Assembly: GCF_029784165.1 (NCBI RefSeq)
Contig: NC_073695.1
Span: 194,020,857 to 194,084,856 of the forward strand
Source: Wyeomyia smithii
Lineage: Eukaryota > Arthropoda > Insecta > Diptera > Culicidae
Direction of reading: 5' to 3'
Length of the DNA stretch: 64,000 nucleotides
The notes below the pieces were generated by a model. The model was not told where the DNA came from. It searched no databases and saw only the letters and a list, made by a program, of their open reading frames with translations. Position 1 is the first letter of the stretch. Each line of letters opens with the position of its first letter. The position numbers and the translations under genes are program-made. This document shows positions 46,961-58,514 of this stretch, in pieces.

Positions 46961-48280
46961 ACTTGAACGAGGATTTCACAGCAACTTACAACTTTGAGTA
47001 GAAAATCCGTTCCATTAAATAGTAAACGCGATAACCACGGTTGCCCAATGCTACAAATGCAATGCACATCAAGTTATTATTGCTGCAGTCATAAACTGAA
47101 ACTACACAATAAACTATCGCTGTTTGTTGCAGAGCTGACTGCATTCCAATACAAATGAAAACCGTGGGATAGTTATCGTGACACTTCCAGATGTGAGCGA
47201 TTACGATTAATTAGCGACAATTAGTGGCCTTTGTTTGGTCCCTCTTCACTGATGTTGCTTCCATAACTAAATTTCTCTGGGCAACTTTGACAACCCCCGA
47301 ACCGGTACCGGTTGTATGGAGGCCAGACGCTATTCATTCCATCCATTATTGTTGCTGTAAAACGTAAACACCGCAACGGCGTTTACACTCGTGCACATAA
47401 CAAAAACAATTGTTGCTAGTTTACTACCTGGTGGGCGTCGTCGCATTGTCCAAGTCTGCAACACAGAAGGTGTGTGTATGGTAAATTTGGCTGAAAACCG
47501 GTAAGGGAGGTGAACAAAAAAACATTAAAAGCTTGCGAGAAAAAAAAACGAAAAACTCAAATTAGCAACAAACAAGGAGATGAAAAGAAAGCAAAAACAG
47601 TGTCCAATTCATTCACCGATGGAAACAACAATTCGCGAACAGCTCGCGGTTAAAACGTTGGCGTTTGATTCGTGGATGCAGCGCGTTGTTAGCTCCCAGT
47701 TCGCCGATGGGTGTAAACATTGATTTAACCTAGAAAGAAAATAGAAGCTAACGAGCAAAAGAAACGTGGCGGAAAACAACTAGTTTGATTGTTTCACGCC
47801 TGTTTTCATGTCTTCTCTGTCCTATTTGGTTGATTGGATGGAATCGTCTAGATTTTGGTGCTTTTGGATAGATAATGTCTCTAGTCTCTAGAGTACAAAC
47901 AAAACAACGAGAAGTCAAACAGGCAATCCGACTAAGGCAGACAGGGCAGCCGCGAGCTGAAAATTCTACCGGATGTTAATTAGGTAAACGAATACTTCCG
48001 GGCAGTTAGGACGTGAAGAATATTTAATTCGAAAGTACTCCAAACTAAAAATAGATTTTTTATTATGAATAATGATTGCGGCACCCTTGTTGTTGGAATG
48101 AATATTCTACCCTCCCGAAAGCTTATGATATTTTTCTTCTCTACCTCCGTCATAAGGAACCCCAATTTCTGTCCCCTATTTTGCATTGTAATGCCTAGCC
48201 AAGCTGTGTGCCCTAACGAATTAATGAACTATGGATGCACTTTGTTTGCATTGCAATTTAACTACCGCTTTTCAACCACT
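46961..48280. other. Unassigned non-coding region
   Basis: No element ends or coding domains recognised. A-rich runs at 47,515-47,600. Confidence 0.35.
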
Positions 48281-48377
48281 CCCAAGTAACAAAACGGGTT
48301 TTATCAAAGTTTTATAGCGCTATTTTGGCTTTAATGAGCGCTCTAACACTTTGATAAAGCCCATATTGTTACTAGGG
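48281..48377. mobile_element. Palindromic micro-MITE, copy 2 (97 bp)
   Basis: Ends CCCAAGTAACA and TGTTACTAGGG are inverted. The inside TTTATCAAAGTTTTATAGCGCT is mirrored by AGCGCTCTAACACTTTGATAAA. It matches copy 1 at 25,285-25,389. Confidence 0.85.
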
Positions 48378-48775
48378 CTCAGTGCTAGTGCTAGTACCGG
48401 AGCGAGAAAGTGATGACCCAGCGGGGTGCATGAAATTTGCAATATGCAAATAAGCTCCTAATCCCTCGAGAGGAAGCTACAATGCACTCTACTGTCCGCC
48501 ACTGAATGCAGTAGCGGGTTCGCTTGGGGTAGAAATTTTAGTATGGGATATTTCATCCCCAAATGTCGACCGGACTCGTATCTGGCAGCCTGCTTACCGT
48601 CCCTCTTTATTAGCGTCGTTCGGTACGGACAAATCCTGATGGATGAGTTTCACGGAACGGTTCTATTCCCCGGTGACCAATATATATTCTTCTTGCTTTC
48701 ATTAGCGAATGTAGATTGGCCGATCTAGCTATCTGTTATATTTATTGCTTTTCTTGAACGTGATTAATTATGTTG
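48378..48775. other. Sequence upstream of ratchet-like site 2
   Basis: Contains GAAATTTGCAATATGCAAAT at about 48,435-48,452, a second closely spaced inverted pair of octamer-like motifs. No gene is recognised. Confidence 0.3.
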
Positions 48776-48857
48776 TACTAATTCTACCCACTTTTCTATT
48801 TTCTTGCAGGTAATGATCAAAACTACTATTAAGAGGTGTGAAAGGAGTAACGTAAGT
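48776..48857 (+). promoter_or_regulatory. Candidate recursive splice site 2 (AG|GT at 48,809)
   Basis: This is the best of the three sites. A consensus branch point TACTAAT (48,776-48,782), a pyrimidine tract CTTTTCTATTTTCTTGCAG, then GTAATG at 48,810. A perfect donor GTAAGT starts at 48,852, so the segment between (48,810-48,851) is 42 nt. It is open in one frame (VMIKTTIKRCERSN), so a 14-codon cassette microexon is an alternative to recursive splicing. The acceptor itself is strong under either reading. Confidence 0.6.
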
Positions 48858-51473
48858 AACACTCACTAGTAATTCGCACTCATGAAGTTGAATCAATTTA
48901 TTTTTAAAACAATCACCTATCGTAGTCATTGATGTTGATAATAGTGCAGAGAAAATTCGCTGTTCAATTACTTTTGAAAATTGATTGATTCTTCAAACGA
49001 ATTCTGATAATTTGTTTGAAGCTTCACGCGTGTCTTGCCTGAAATTCTATATAGTAACAATAAATTTTACAATTTGTGGATGATGCTTTACAGGTTAAAA
49101 TTCAATTTTCTTCAATTGTAATTGTTATCGGATCACAACATCATTTAGAAAAATAGGCTTCAAAAATTGGCTCACCTTATAACTCCTAATTCCAGAGAAC
49201 AAGGTATGCGAATCAGTACAATAAACACACAATTACAGATTCACTACGTTTACCTTCTAATGAAATACGTGCACGGGAAAGTCGCGAGAAATCAAATTCT
49301 TGGAAAAGTATTTATGCTTAACTTCTTTCCCACACAATCATTCCGAAGCCCCTGCGACCTAGGGCCCATCATCCGCACACCCATACATGTGTTTACACTA
49401 GTGCGAGTGGGTTTAAGGTCGTAAAGCAAAAAGCCGCGGTTGTTGAATTTTAATGATTTTGTCGAAACTCGGGAAGTTGAAACAAACTGCTGAGTTTTGA
49501 TTGGACTTGATTGCAATTTTGTGTTAAATTCACGTCGGAAGTGGAAGCGCAAAGAGGTGTACCGAAGAGGAAATCGCGAACATGATTGAATTTAATGTGT
49601 AATTACGATCGATGTTCCAGCGGAAAAAGAACCAGCAAATTGCGAAAAAGAGTTCTACCGCAAATTCTAATGAAGCAGGAAACAGAGAAATAAACGTGGA
49701 AACCAATTATCGAAAGCGAGTGAAAGTGAGGTGAGAACCCTACGTACAAGCTCAGGCCGGATGTTTTACTCGAGTAAGATTCGTTTTTAACGCTTTAATT
49801 ATCGAGAAAATTTTTGTTAGGAGTTTAAATATAAATTTTCTGCCGCAACATATTTAATTGTTTCACTTTATAAGTTAGGAAACTTCCACTCGAGGGAACA
49901 GAAGCAAAATTGTGACATGCAAAGTTTTAACAAATGAACATTGAACTTGTAGGTACGAAATATAAACCAAATGTTAGAAATGCGGCTCCCACAAATTAAG
50001 TATCAAAGCAGTGTCGTAAAATTATAATTTTATAGTCACACTTGCGAGCTACCTGAGCATAAACCAACCAAAACATTCCAGAACTAATTCGCTAAAACTT
50101 TATCGTTTCGTACAGTATTATCTACCTGTACGTAACTAACCATCCACAGAAACATCTGATCCGTCATAGCCCTAGTTAGCGGAAAAGGCTGGAGGAAAAG
50201 AAAATTAGGGGCAAAGTTCAGGTAAGGACAATAAATTCTGGAAACTCTTCCTATTTGCGCTGTGCTTCTTTGGGCCTACATACCTTGGGGCATGTGTTTT
50301 CGTATGCGTGTGGGCAAAATGGAATGCCACGGATGTATCGTAGAACCATAAGTACAAGAATAGAACACGGTGAACCTGTTTTGGAACTATCATCCACGGT
50401 GGTACATACCGACCGTGCATGTGACCCATCAGTCGAGGTAGATAAAAGTGAAGAAAGAGGAAGAAGGACCATCCATTCGAGGTTTTCTCCTTCTTTTCTT
50501 TTCTCCACTCAAGCGGAGAGGTAGCCAGAGTGGTTCGTCGTTGGGGTACTATTTTGTTCCACCTTTATGATTCTCGATTTCAACCATTCTTCACAAAGAG
50601 AATGTTTCAGAGTGGATTTGCGATAAACATACGAAGGAAACAAAACCGTACCGAATCGACCTTTTATGCTTCCCCATCGGAATGTGGCAACAGCATCAAG
50701 AAGACAATTCGGTTGTCGGTCAGCCAGCATAGCATCATGTACATTCTATCAATTTGGTCACGGTTTAGGTATGTGGCAAGTGGAGAACAATCATTAAATT
50801 TCTCCGTCTGAGTCATCTCGGGTCGGTCATCTGCGGGTTCAAAGTAGCGGCAGCAGCAGCATCCCAATGTGGTCACCGGATGTTTGTATTAAAGAAACAA
50901 CAAGCATACTAACCGAAGAAACCGCGACGGAAATCGTTCAGACACGCGGGCGGATTCCGAGAATCGGTTGAGCGCGATGCTCGAGGACATCTTCGGTGGT
51001 TACCCGTGGTTCGGATGGTGTCGAAATGTTTGTGAATTGATAATGGAGTCGAAGCATAGAATAAGCCTTTGGGTTTTTCAGCAAGATTCTCTTTCGCAGA
51101 TAGCTTTTTATAATTAAATAGACCTTGAACAAATAAAATCATGTAGATCGCAGCATCAATGAAAATTAAACTCTATCTAACTTATGAAGATTTTAACTGA
51201 TGATCTCTAATACTATAACAACCATTTTTCATGATCTGAGGTAAGACTGTTGTAAAAGAGCAGGTATTTTATATAAGGTGTTTTCAAAGTATTTGAGCCG
51301 TTGCGGAACAGAGTGGTCTAAAGACCATTTTTTCCGAAATTGAGTTTTTTGCATAAACCGGATCTACTCAAGAAACTGAAGTTGAAAGATTGAGAAAATT
51401 TCGAAAAATCGAACTTTAAAGCTGATTTATACCGTGTTGAAATTTCGTCCGAAACAGAATGGTCATGGTCGAA
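48858..51473. other. Unassigned intronic sequence
   Basis: No element with clear ends. A donor-like TTCAG|GTAAGG at about 50,219 lacks a pyrimidine tract. The many open frames at 50.2-51.1 kb overlap on both strands, with no recognisable family. Confidence 0.35.
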
Positions 51474-52330
51474 TATCGACCATTTTTGATTTGAATGAAA
51501 CTTTGCACACGTATTTGGCTTAGCAAACTGAGCATTTTTCACAGATGGAGAGATTTTTTACACCCATGAGTTACATTCTAAAAGGGCGTATGCCTTTTGG
51601 CATAGGTTTTATTCGAAGCATTGTAGCCAAGAAACCGTTGGTTGTATAGAAAAACTGTCTGAGAATGAGTTGTAGGGAATTAAAAATGCACCATAAAAAA
51701 ATATACACTGTACAAAAAAAAATTTTTTTTGTTCAAAAAAAATTAAAAATAAACATTAAATTTCAATTTAAAAAAAAAGAGTTGAATTTTTTTTTTTTAA
51801 AGAAACTTGACGTTAATACGCAACTTTAAAAAAAAAAGTCCAGGATGGAGAAATGAAAAATAATTTTTTTATGGTAGATTAATTTTTTTATGAAAATTCT
51901 AATTCAAACATTTTTCAAAATATTTGTATTCTGATGATTTTAAAAGATGCAGAGAGTCATTTTAAATCAAAAAACTATTGATAGTAAACATTCTAAAGGC
52001 ATCGGTTTTCGAGTTATTTTTAGTTTAAGCTCGAAAAATTATTAATATTTCGGAAAATACACGTTTCTCTTAATTTGTCCATGGTTCTCCAGCAAAAACC
52101 ATACGTTCATTGGAATGCTTGATCAAAAATATACAATTCATTCTTTGACAACAAAACGATTGGATAAATAACTCAAGCGCTATACCTTAGCCTACCTACA
52201 CGTTTCCCCTTGCCGAATGTTCTATAAAAAATATGTTTGTCGTGCAACACTACCTACTTGTTTACTAATAATAACTGTTTGTAAAGTACGCAACCAATAA
52301 CTACTGGGTTACCTATAATATTTGTTTTCG

Positions 52331-52375
52331 TATATAAATACGATTGCACTACTCCAGATGTGTTAGTAACAGTTT
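52331..52375 (+). promoter_or_regulatory. Transposase promoter: TATA box and initiator
   Basis: TATATAAATA lies at 52,331-52,340, and an initiator-like AACAGTTTG about 30-35 bases downstream. The first ATG is at 52,389. The spacing suits RNA polymerase II transcription starting just inside the left arm. Confidence 0.5.
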
Positions 52376-52388
52376 GCATTTTGTGAAG

Positions 52389-52577
52389 ATGAATAAAGTG
52401 AAAATGGAATACACCAAGCCCAAATGCTGTAAACCCTTTCCTGATCATCGGTGCTCATCAAGCTTACGCAAATTAAACGAAAACGTTGTTGCAAAATTAA
52501 AAATATTGAATAGTCAAGCTCATTTTAATACGTCTTTATCAATTTGTGATTCGTGTGTCGGAAGTACTCCATCATGA
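52389..52577 (+). CDS. Transposase N-terminal piece, Cys/His-rich (62 aa)
   Basis: The start is taken at ATG 52,389; a longer reading would need a TTG at 52,344. The product has a metal-binding-like pattern: KCCKPFPDHRC (residues ~12-22), then SSSLRKLNENVVAKLKIL and a second pair CDSCVG near residues 53-58. I recall similar N-termini (CC.PF..H.C...LRK...LC..CR) from uncharacterised transposon-like proteins of aphids and cnidarians that also carry the SDGA..QY core. The frame stops at TGA, about 80 bases before the second piece. It is therefore probably the N-terminus of an internally deleted transposase. Confidence 0.5.
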   Translation: MNKVKMEYTKPKCCKPFPDHRCSSSLRKLNENVVAKLKILNSQAHFNTSLSICDSCVGSTPS

Positions 52578-52656
52578 TACTGTTGCGGTTCAGGTGTTCA
52601 TTGCCAAATTAATGAGTTTTTTGAAAACAACAATAGAGTTGAAAAAAGCGATATAA

Positions 52657-53097
52657 ATGTCTGATGGAGCTGCCTCACAATATGAAAATAGAAAAAACTT
52701 TGCAAGTCTTTGCAAGTTCAAAACAAAATATATCGTCGATGCAGAGTGGCATTTTTTTGCGACTTCTCATGTTAAAGGCCCATGCGATGCAATTGGTGGC
52801 ATATTAAAACGAATGGCAGGAAATGCAAGTTTAGCTAAAGATCATGGACATCCCATTACAAGCGCAAAAGAATTGTATGATTGTAATAAAAATTCATCAA
52901 AAATATCATTTAGTTGGGTATTATATGAAGAATATAAACAAGGAGTAACAGAATGGAGCAATATTTTCAAGAAATCTATAATAATAGCTGCCACACAAAA
53001 GTATTACTCTTTTGTTCCGATTTCAGAAAATAAGATACAAACGAAGTTGTTTTCAAAAGATGACGAATCATTTACTTATCATGTATATAAAATATAA
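52657..53097 (+). CDS. Transposase core piece with SDGAASQY motif (146 aa)
   Basis: An ATG-initiated, undamaged frame. The motif SDGAASQYENRKNFASLC (residues 2-19) supplies an Asp typical of an RNase H-like metal site. It is followed by AEWHFFATSHVKGPCDAIGG (residues ~30-49) and KRMAGNASL. The C-terminal half has EELYEEY-like acidic/aromatic blocks and the tail TQKYYSFVPISENKIQTKLF. I recall this combination (SDG.A.QYKN...WHFFATSHGKGPCDG.GG..KR) from widespread unannotated transposon proteins, but cannot name the superfamily. The usual N-terminal part of the catalytic domain is absent, so this copy is likely inactive or a truncated derivative. A fusion with the upstream Cys/His piece by splicing is possible. 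Confidence 0.6.
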   Translation: MSDGAASQYENRKNFASLCKFKTKYIVDAEWHFFATSHVKGPCDAIGGILKRMAGNASLAKDHGHPITSAKELYDCNKNSSKISFSWVLYEEYKQGVTEWSNIFKKSIIIAATQKYYSFVPISENKIQTKLFSKDDESFTYHVYKI

Positions 53098-53643
53098 GGT
53101 GAAACTAGTTCTGTAAAGTATCTATGTCATGAAAAAATATGTTCCTAAGATAATACAACTCGAAAATAATTGTTTGATTCTTATATATATTTATATCACT
53201 TAGAACATTTAACTCTTTTCTTGAGAACCGTTCACCCAATCGTTTTGTTGTCAAAAAATGAATTGTATATTTTTGATCAAGCATTCCAATGAACGTATGG
53301 TTTTTGCTGGAGAACCAGCTTTTTGATTCAAAATGACTCTCTGCATCTTTTAAAATCTCCAGGACACAAATATTTTGAAAAATGTTTGAATTAGAATTTT
53401 CATAAAAAAATTAATCTACCATAAAAAATTATTTTTTATTTCTCCATCCTGGACTTTTTTTTTAAAGTTGCGTATTAACGTCAAGTTTCTTTAAAAAAAA
53501 ATTTAAAAAAAATTCAACTCTTTTATTTTTAATTGAAATTTAGTGTTTATTTTTAATTTTTTTTTCTCTCCACCTGTGAAAAATGCTCAGTTTGCTAAGC
53601 CAAATACGTGTGCAAAGTTTCATTCAAATCAAAAATGGTCGAT

Positions 53644-56600
53644 TAAATTTTCGCGTATTTCCAGGCGATTTGAAATGATTTTGCTCCTTAGCATTAAGAA
53701 ACTTCTCCTTAGTTTTTTGAACGGCGATAATAAAAGCTTTGTTAACACTAATTTGCGATCTATTGATTTTTTTAATTGTGTTTTGTGCTATTTAGCGAAC
53801 GTTTACATTAACATTTACGCGGTCCCACTGAAAATACAAGTGCTACTCGTAATTGGATATAGATGATGAAACTATGATTCAATTTTTTTCCAAAATCTCT
53901 TAAATTTACTTTACTACTTTACCTAAGTTTGGGAATTCACACATTTTTCCATGCAAATTTAATTTAAATCGAATAATTTGGTGAGAGTTTTTAGGTTAAG
54001 TGGTTCAGAGTGTCGGTTATATTTTCAAAATCAAATACCCAAATTTTCGACCACTTCTAACGTTTATATCCATTCGCAAAGCGAACTCACCCTGCTCTTT
54101 TTTAAGAAAATTTTACAGAAATCATTGACTTTCTACAAATAAAGTTTCCTTACGCGGTTTCAGGAATTAGGGCGGCTTTTTACGCAGTTTCACAGAAATT
54201 TAGGGGTAGTTTATTTCGTTCTAATAAGAAAACCGTAGCTTGGCTCTATTTTATACCCTTGCTGCAGCACTAGAACGACCAGGATTCAATTCCAATTGCC
54301 ACAGCGACAAGCTGTTTGCTTGACACTGATGAAGGATAGAAAGAGAAGCGAAATTTAATTAAACGGAAATGGCTTCCAAACGTACCTAGTGGCAATTCGG
54401 TGACAGTTGGTCTTTCAAAAGCTTCCCGCTTCTCACCCTGCGGGAAATCGAAACTTCTCGGTCATCATCATCATCCCTCAGGGTGCCGCTGTTGTTGTGC
54501 GGATAAACTTTTAATTGATTCCTCTGTAGATGGCCTCTCGCACCATACGCCTGTAATACGCAGCGAAAACGAAGGCCTATTGATGGGAAATGTTTACAGG
54601 AGTAGCGAACCTGCGGGGAAAAAGAATGCACAGCATTAATCACAGAAATAAAGAACTTTGATGATGATCACTTCCGGAGGGGATCGTGTATACAGTACTT
54701 TATGTTATGTATTGACAGATAACAAATTATCTTAAACAAATTCCGATTTGCAATGACCACCCAACGCAAATTCGTTTCGGTGAGTTAAATCATTTCATAT
54801 TTTGCTTCTGGCTCATTCTACATTGTACGTCCGCATTTTTTTAGCCGTAAAATGCAAATCCTTACTAAACCTTAAATCTCCTTAAGGCTTGAAGAGGACT
54901 TATCTTCTCGATCGCCGCCACCTCCAAACATAGTTCTCCGGAATCACTGCCAGCCAACCAACCAGACACGAAAAACTGGCGAGAGCTCATTACCAATTCC
55001 AGCGAGAGAATCGCTTACAAATTTTATTATCCTCACTTTAATATTTAGTTTGTTTTATTGCACCACCAACACCAGTATCACGGCTGCGTCGTCGTCGTCG
55101 TCGACACCGAAGGGAGTGTGAAAGGAATGATCTGGCCTCGGGTTGCCGCGACTAATTTATACTCCCTTCGCGTTGTGGGATGGTATGAAGTGACAATAGA
55201 AGAGCGGGTCGGAAAAGGGACATGACGACGATTGTTCAACTTCCGTATTTTATCACGAAAGTATGTTCTGTCTTGCAGTCTAATCTTCGACGAATCTGCT
55301 CTCAGCAATCCGAACGCCACGAACAACCTGACCTTTTGCCATATCCAACCGTAAGGTGGCGGGCTTTGATTAATTTGATTTTAAAGCCGGCATCCCGCAC
55401 CCAAAATGAACATGGGATGAAATATGAAAAAGCACAATATTCGAACAATTCCTGTACACTCTAACAACTGTTGAATCTCTACGCTTCACGAGTGTTTATT
55501 GATCCATAGCTAATAGGAAACATGGTTTTGTTGTATTAATTCCGAATTGCACTCGCCTGAAGTACTTTCCATTGGGCCGCCGGAAGTGCATGCCGGAGAT
55601 GGTAGGAGCAAATGAACGTAAATTTGCAAATTATCAAATCAACCGGGATAAGCATCTCACCTTTTTGCCGGAGTGCATGCGAGCGCAATGCCGTTTTAGT
55701 CCGAGAACTAGGGAGAGCAAGCAAAACAATACAAAACGTCAAGTCAAGAGAGTGAAGTAAATACGCGCGACGGAGCAGAAACAAAAAAAAACTCAAAAAA
55801 AAACAAACCAACTGGCTCGTAATTGCACTGACAAATTACTGGTAAAACTGACGGCACAGGGAGCGAGTTTTTTTTCGCTTGGGAGTTTCCTAGGGGTTTT
55901 GACGAGGGGCTCTGGAGTGGTTCATTTTTCGTTGTGAGCAAGTTCAAGTTAAGCACATCGGTTTGAAGCATTTTTGAGAACAATCAACAGTTTCCGACCA
56001 AACAGGTCTAGCGCAAAACCCGACCCAGCCGCCAGCTCGCTATGCGATGACGCAAACGCGAGAGCGGGCGAAACTGTGGAAAATGTGGAACGCAATTGCA
56101 CATTAGGCTGTAATTCCGAGAGAACTCAACAACTCTTTACGCGATTTGTTCGGCCGAAGTCACTCTGGAGACTGCTTCAGCTCCTCATCGCAGACGATTA
56201 CCGATCTTATCGCGATTCTGTGACTTGCATCTTACCGAAACGCACAAGGGGTATCAAGAGAGCCGCTGAGAGGTCGTAAAAAGTAACTTTCAACAGACCT
56301 CAAACGTCGTGCTGCTGCTGCTGTTCTTGCTTCAGAAGAGTCTTCAACCGGGCAGGAATGCGATCGCCAGGTTTATTTACAGTTAGAGGGCAAAAATACA
56401 CAAGTCATATAATACTTTGGCTATAATGAATTAAAGAGTGTACCACTGAAATTGGATGTTATTCCCCTCTCTCTGCTTCGAGCGAACGTCCGTCGTCGTT
56501 ACGGATGGTTCGGAAATTGAATGTTTGCCCATGTTCGGCAGGAAAATTACGCCCGGGAACACAAGAGCACGAATGGAAACGGCAGCACGTATGCGAAAAA

Positions 56601-58514
56601 TTCGTTGCACTCGAGAGGGAGAAGTTCAAGTACGAGCTGATTTTATGACACTGAATAATGTATGACAATCATCGTATAAAATGAAAATTAACAATCATTA
56701 AGTACGTCTCAAGTCCGTACAGTTTTCATGTGAAAAGTCAAGACACAATTAGGATGGATTTTATGGTTCCATTAGTAATTTTATGTTTAGTCTAAGTGGT
56801 TCACTTTGACCGTATATAAATGTATGTTTATCTTATGTCCATCGCCATTCAATTACACCGATGCTAAAGTGATTTCGAGATTGCTACTACTTTGGAAAAT
56901 TACCATTTTCCTTACGATGCTATGCCTGTCGATCCTTGAGTGCTATTTAAGAGCAAAGAGTTATTAATATCAATTTTTATAAATATTGAGAAAATTTATT
57001 GTGGATATAAAAATTATTGCTAAATGAAGTATAATATAGATACTCTCCAGCTGCATAATCAATTTTAATGACGTGGTAAGTTATATAAGTGCCTTATCCA
57101 CATTTAACAAAAAAAAATCCACATTTATGGGGTTGGCATTCGATTTCCGCTCTACTGTGCTTACAGCGGCAAATATAAAAACAACTATCAGTGGAAGAGA
57201 TTAAGCTTCAATTTTGCCTTCTATGATTGTTCTTTTGTTAGGTCAACAAGCTGCATTCTGGAATCGAGGAAAACTCCTATGAAACTCCAAAATATTGTCT
57301 CTTGCTGCTGCCCACAATCGATCAATTTGTGGATTGTGTGGCAACTCCAGGACAAATAGAGTCTCATAACAAAAAATGGACCCGTAACCAGCGTACCCTG
57401 AAAGTATCATCTTCGCTGTATCGAGTCTCTTCCTCTGAGAGGACTTGGTAACGCCTTGAACTTAAAGCTTCTTGTAGACCTGAATGCTTGTGGAAAGATC
57501 CTTAACGACGCTTAACCTCACACGATTTCAGACGTTTGGATATTGAGCAAGAGCGGTCAGCGGCCAAAAACCGCTTTACTAGGACTTCCCGAAATTGCTT
57601 CATCGCGCATCAAAAACAAAACACAACTGGAGCACAACTAAAATTATGCGCACTTGTGAGTGCATACATAGAGCAAGGAATCTCACTAAGAATTTCATAT
57701 AATATACGAAAAAAAAAATGGAAGAGACAAATACTGTGGACTTTAAACGTTATAAAAGAAAAAGCAATAAACTACTATCTGATTTTTAACTCCACCAGAT
57801 GAATTGTATTAATAAATTAAAATGGTTTGCCGATGACTGAAGTTTTGGTTCAATATATACAAATATGAACAATTCTGATTAAAATCAAGTAAGAAAAATA
57901 GATTTTAAGGTAAACAAAAATTAAGTTTATCATGCAATTGTATTGTCTAAGTTATTATTAACTCCCATTCGCGTTACAGTAATTCTAAACTTTCCTCGTT
58001 AAAGATTCTGTTTCAGCAAATAGTGAATAAGTGTTCGAAAATAATATTTTTCAGCCCCGTCTTTTTGTAGTCAAGTCAATGGATGTTTATCCTCCAATAT
58101 CTGTTTTGACTACTCACGAGAAACGCCTTAATAAACATTTTATTTTCTCAGCCTCTCTCTCCCTTAAGACGATCGTTTAATCTTATTTATGGATACAATA
58201 TCTTCACTCATCAATAACCTCAAAATTCAGAAAAAAGAGCGCAATATTACAACTCAATTTTATCCACTCGCCGGTAGGGGTCCTCCGCCCAGCAGAGCCG
58301 TGTCTGGTCCTGCTCAGCCGAGCTCGTAACAGTCGTCCATATCGCCATCCCACAGGGAGCGGACATCCACTTTTGGCGTTCAACAGCCACCATAATTTTT
58401 CCCGCTCCGTTGAAGTCCGGTAAAAACCGTCAAAACGACCAGCGGAGCGCTCATGAAAAAAAATCGGCTATAAAGTAGAAAATAATCGATTTATGCTTTC
58501 AGCCTTTTCAAAAT
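53644..58514. other. Unassigned non-coding region
   Basis: No recognised coding domain or element ends. GTCGTCGTCGTCGTC microsatellite at about 55,086-55,102. A frame at 57,536-57,802 (plus) has a basic C-terminal part but no family match. The area around 57,240-57,600 may be a decayed transposon, but I could not identify one. Confidence 0.3.

Larger units (their letters stand above)
51474..53643 (+). mobile_element. Long-inverted-repeat DNA transposon of uncertain superfamily
   Basis: The left arm (about 51,474-52,167) and right arm (about 53,233-53,643) are reverse complements over several hundred bases. Landmarks are TCGACCATTTTTGATTTGAA, GCACACGTATTTGGCTTAGC, CTCCATCCTGGAC, TTAATCTACCAT, GCAGAGAGTCATTTT and ATTGGAATGCTTGATC. 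The left arm has about 160 bp and about 115 bp that the right arm lacks. The 1.07-kb core carries a promoter and two coding pieces of one transposase (see next entries). The outer limits are set by where the arms stop matching; a target duplication was not recognised. Confidence 0.8.

Noticed and set aside
50205..50524. AG|GTAAGG at about 50,219 and overlapping frames beside it
   Set aside because: The upstream bases are purine-rich with no pyrimidine tract or branch point, and the frames lack any family signal.
57240..57802. Possible transposase or host exon
   Set aside because: Scattered suggestive residues on both strands but no ordered motifs; I could not assign a family.
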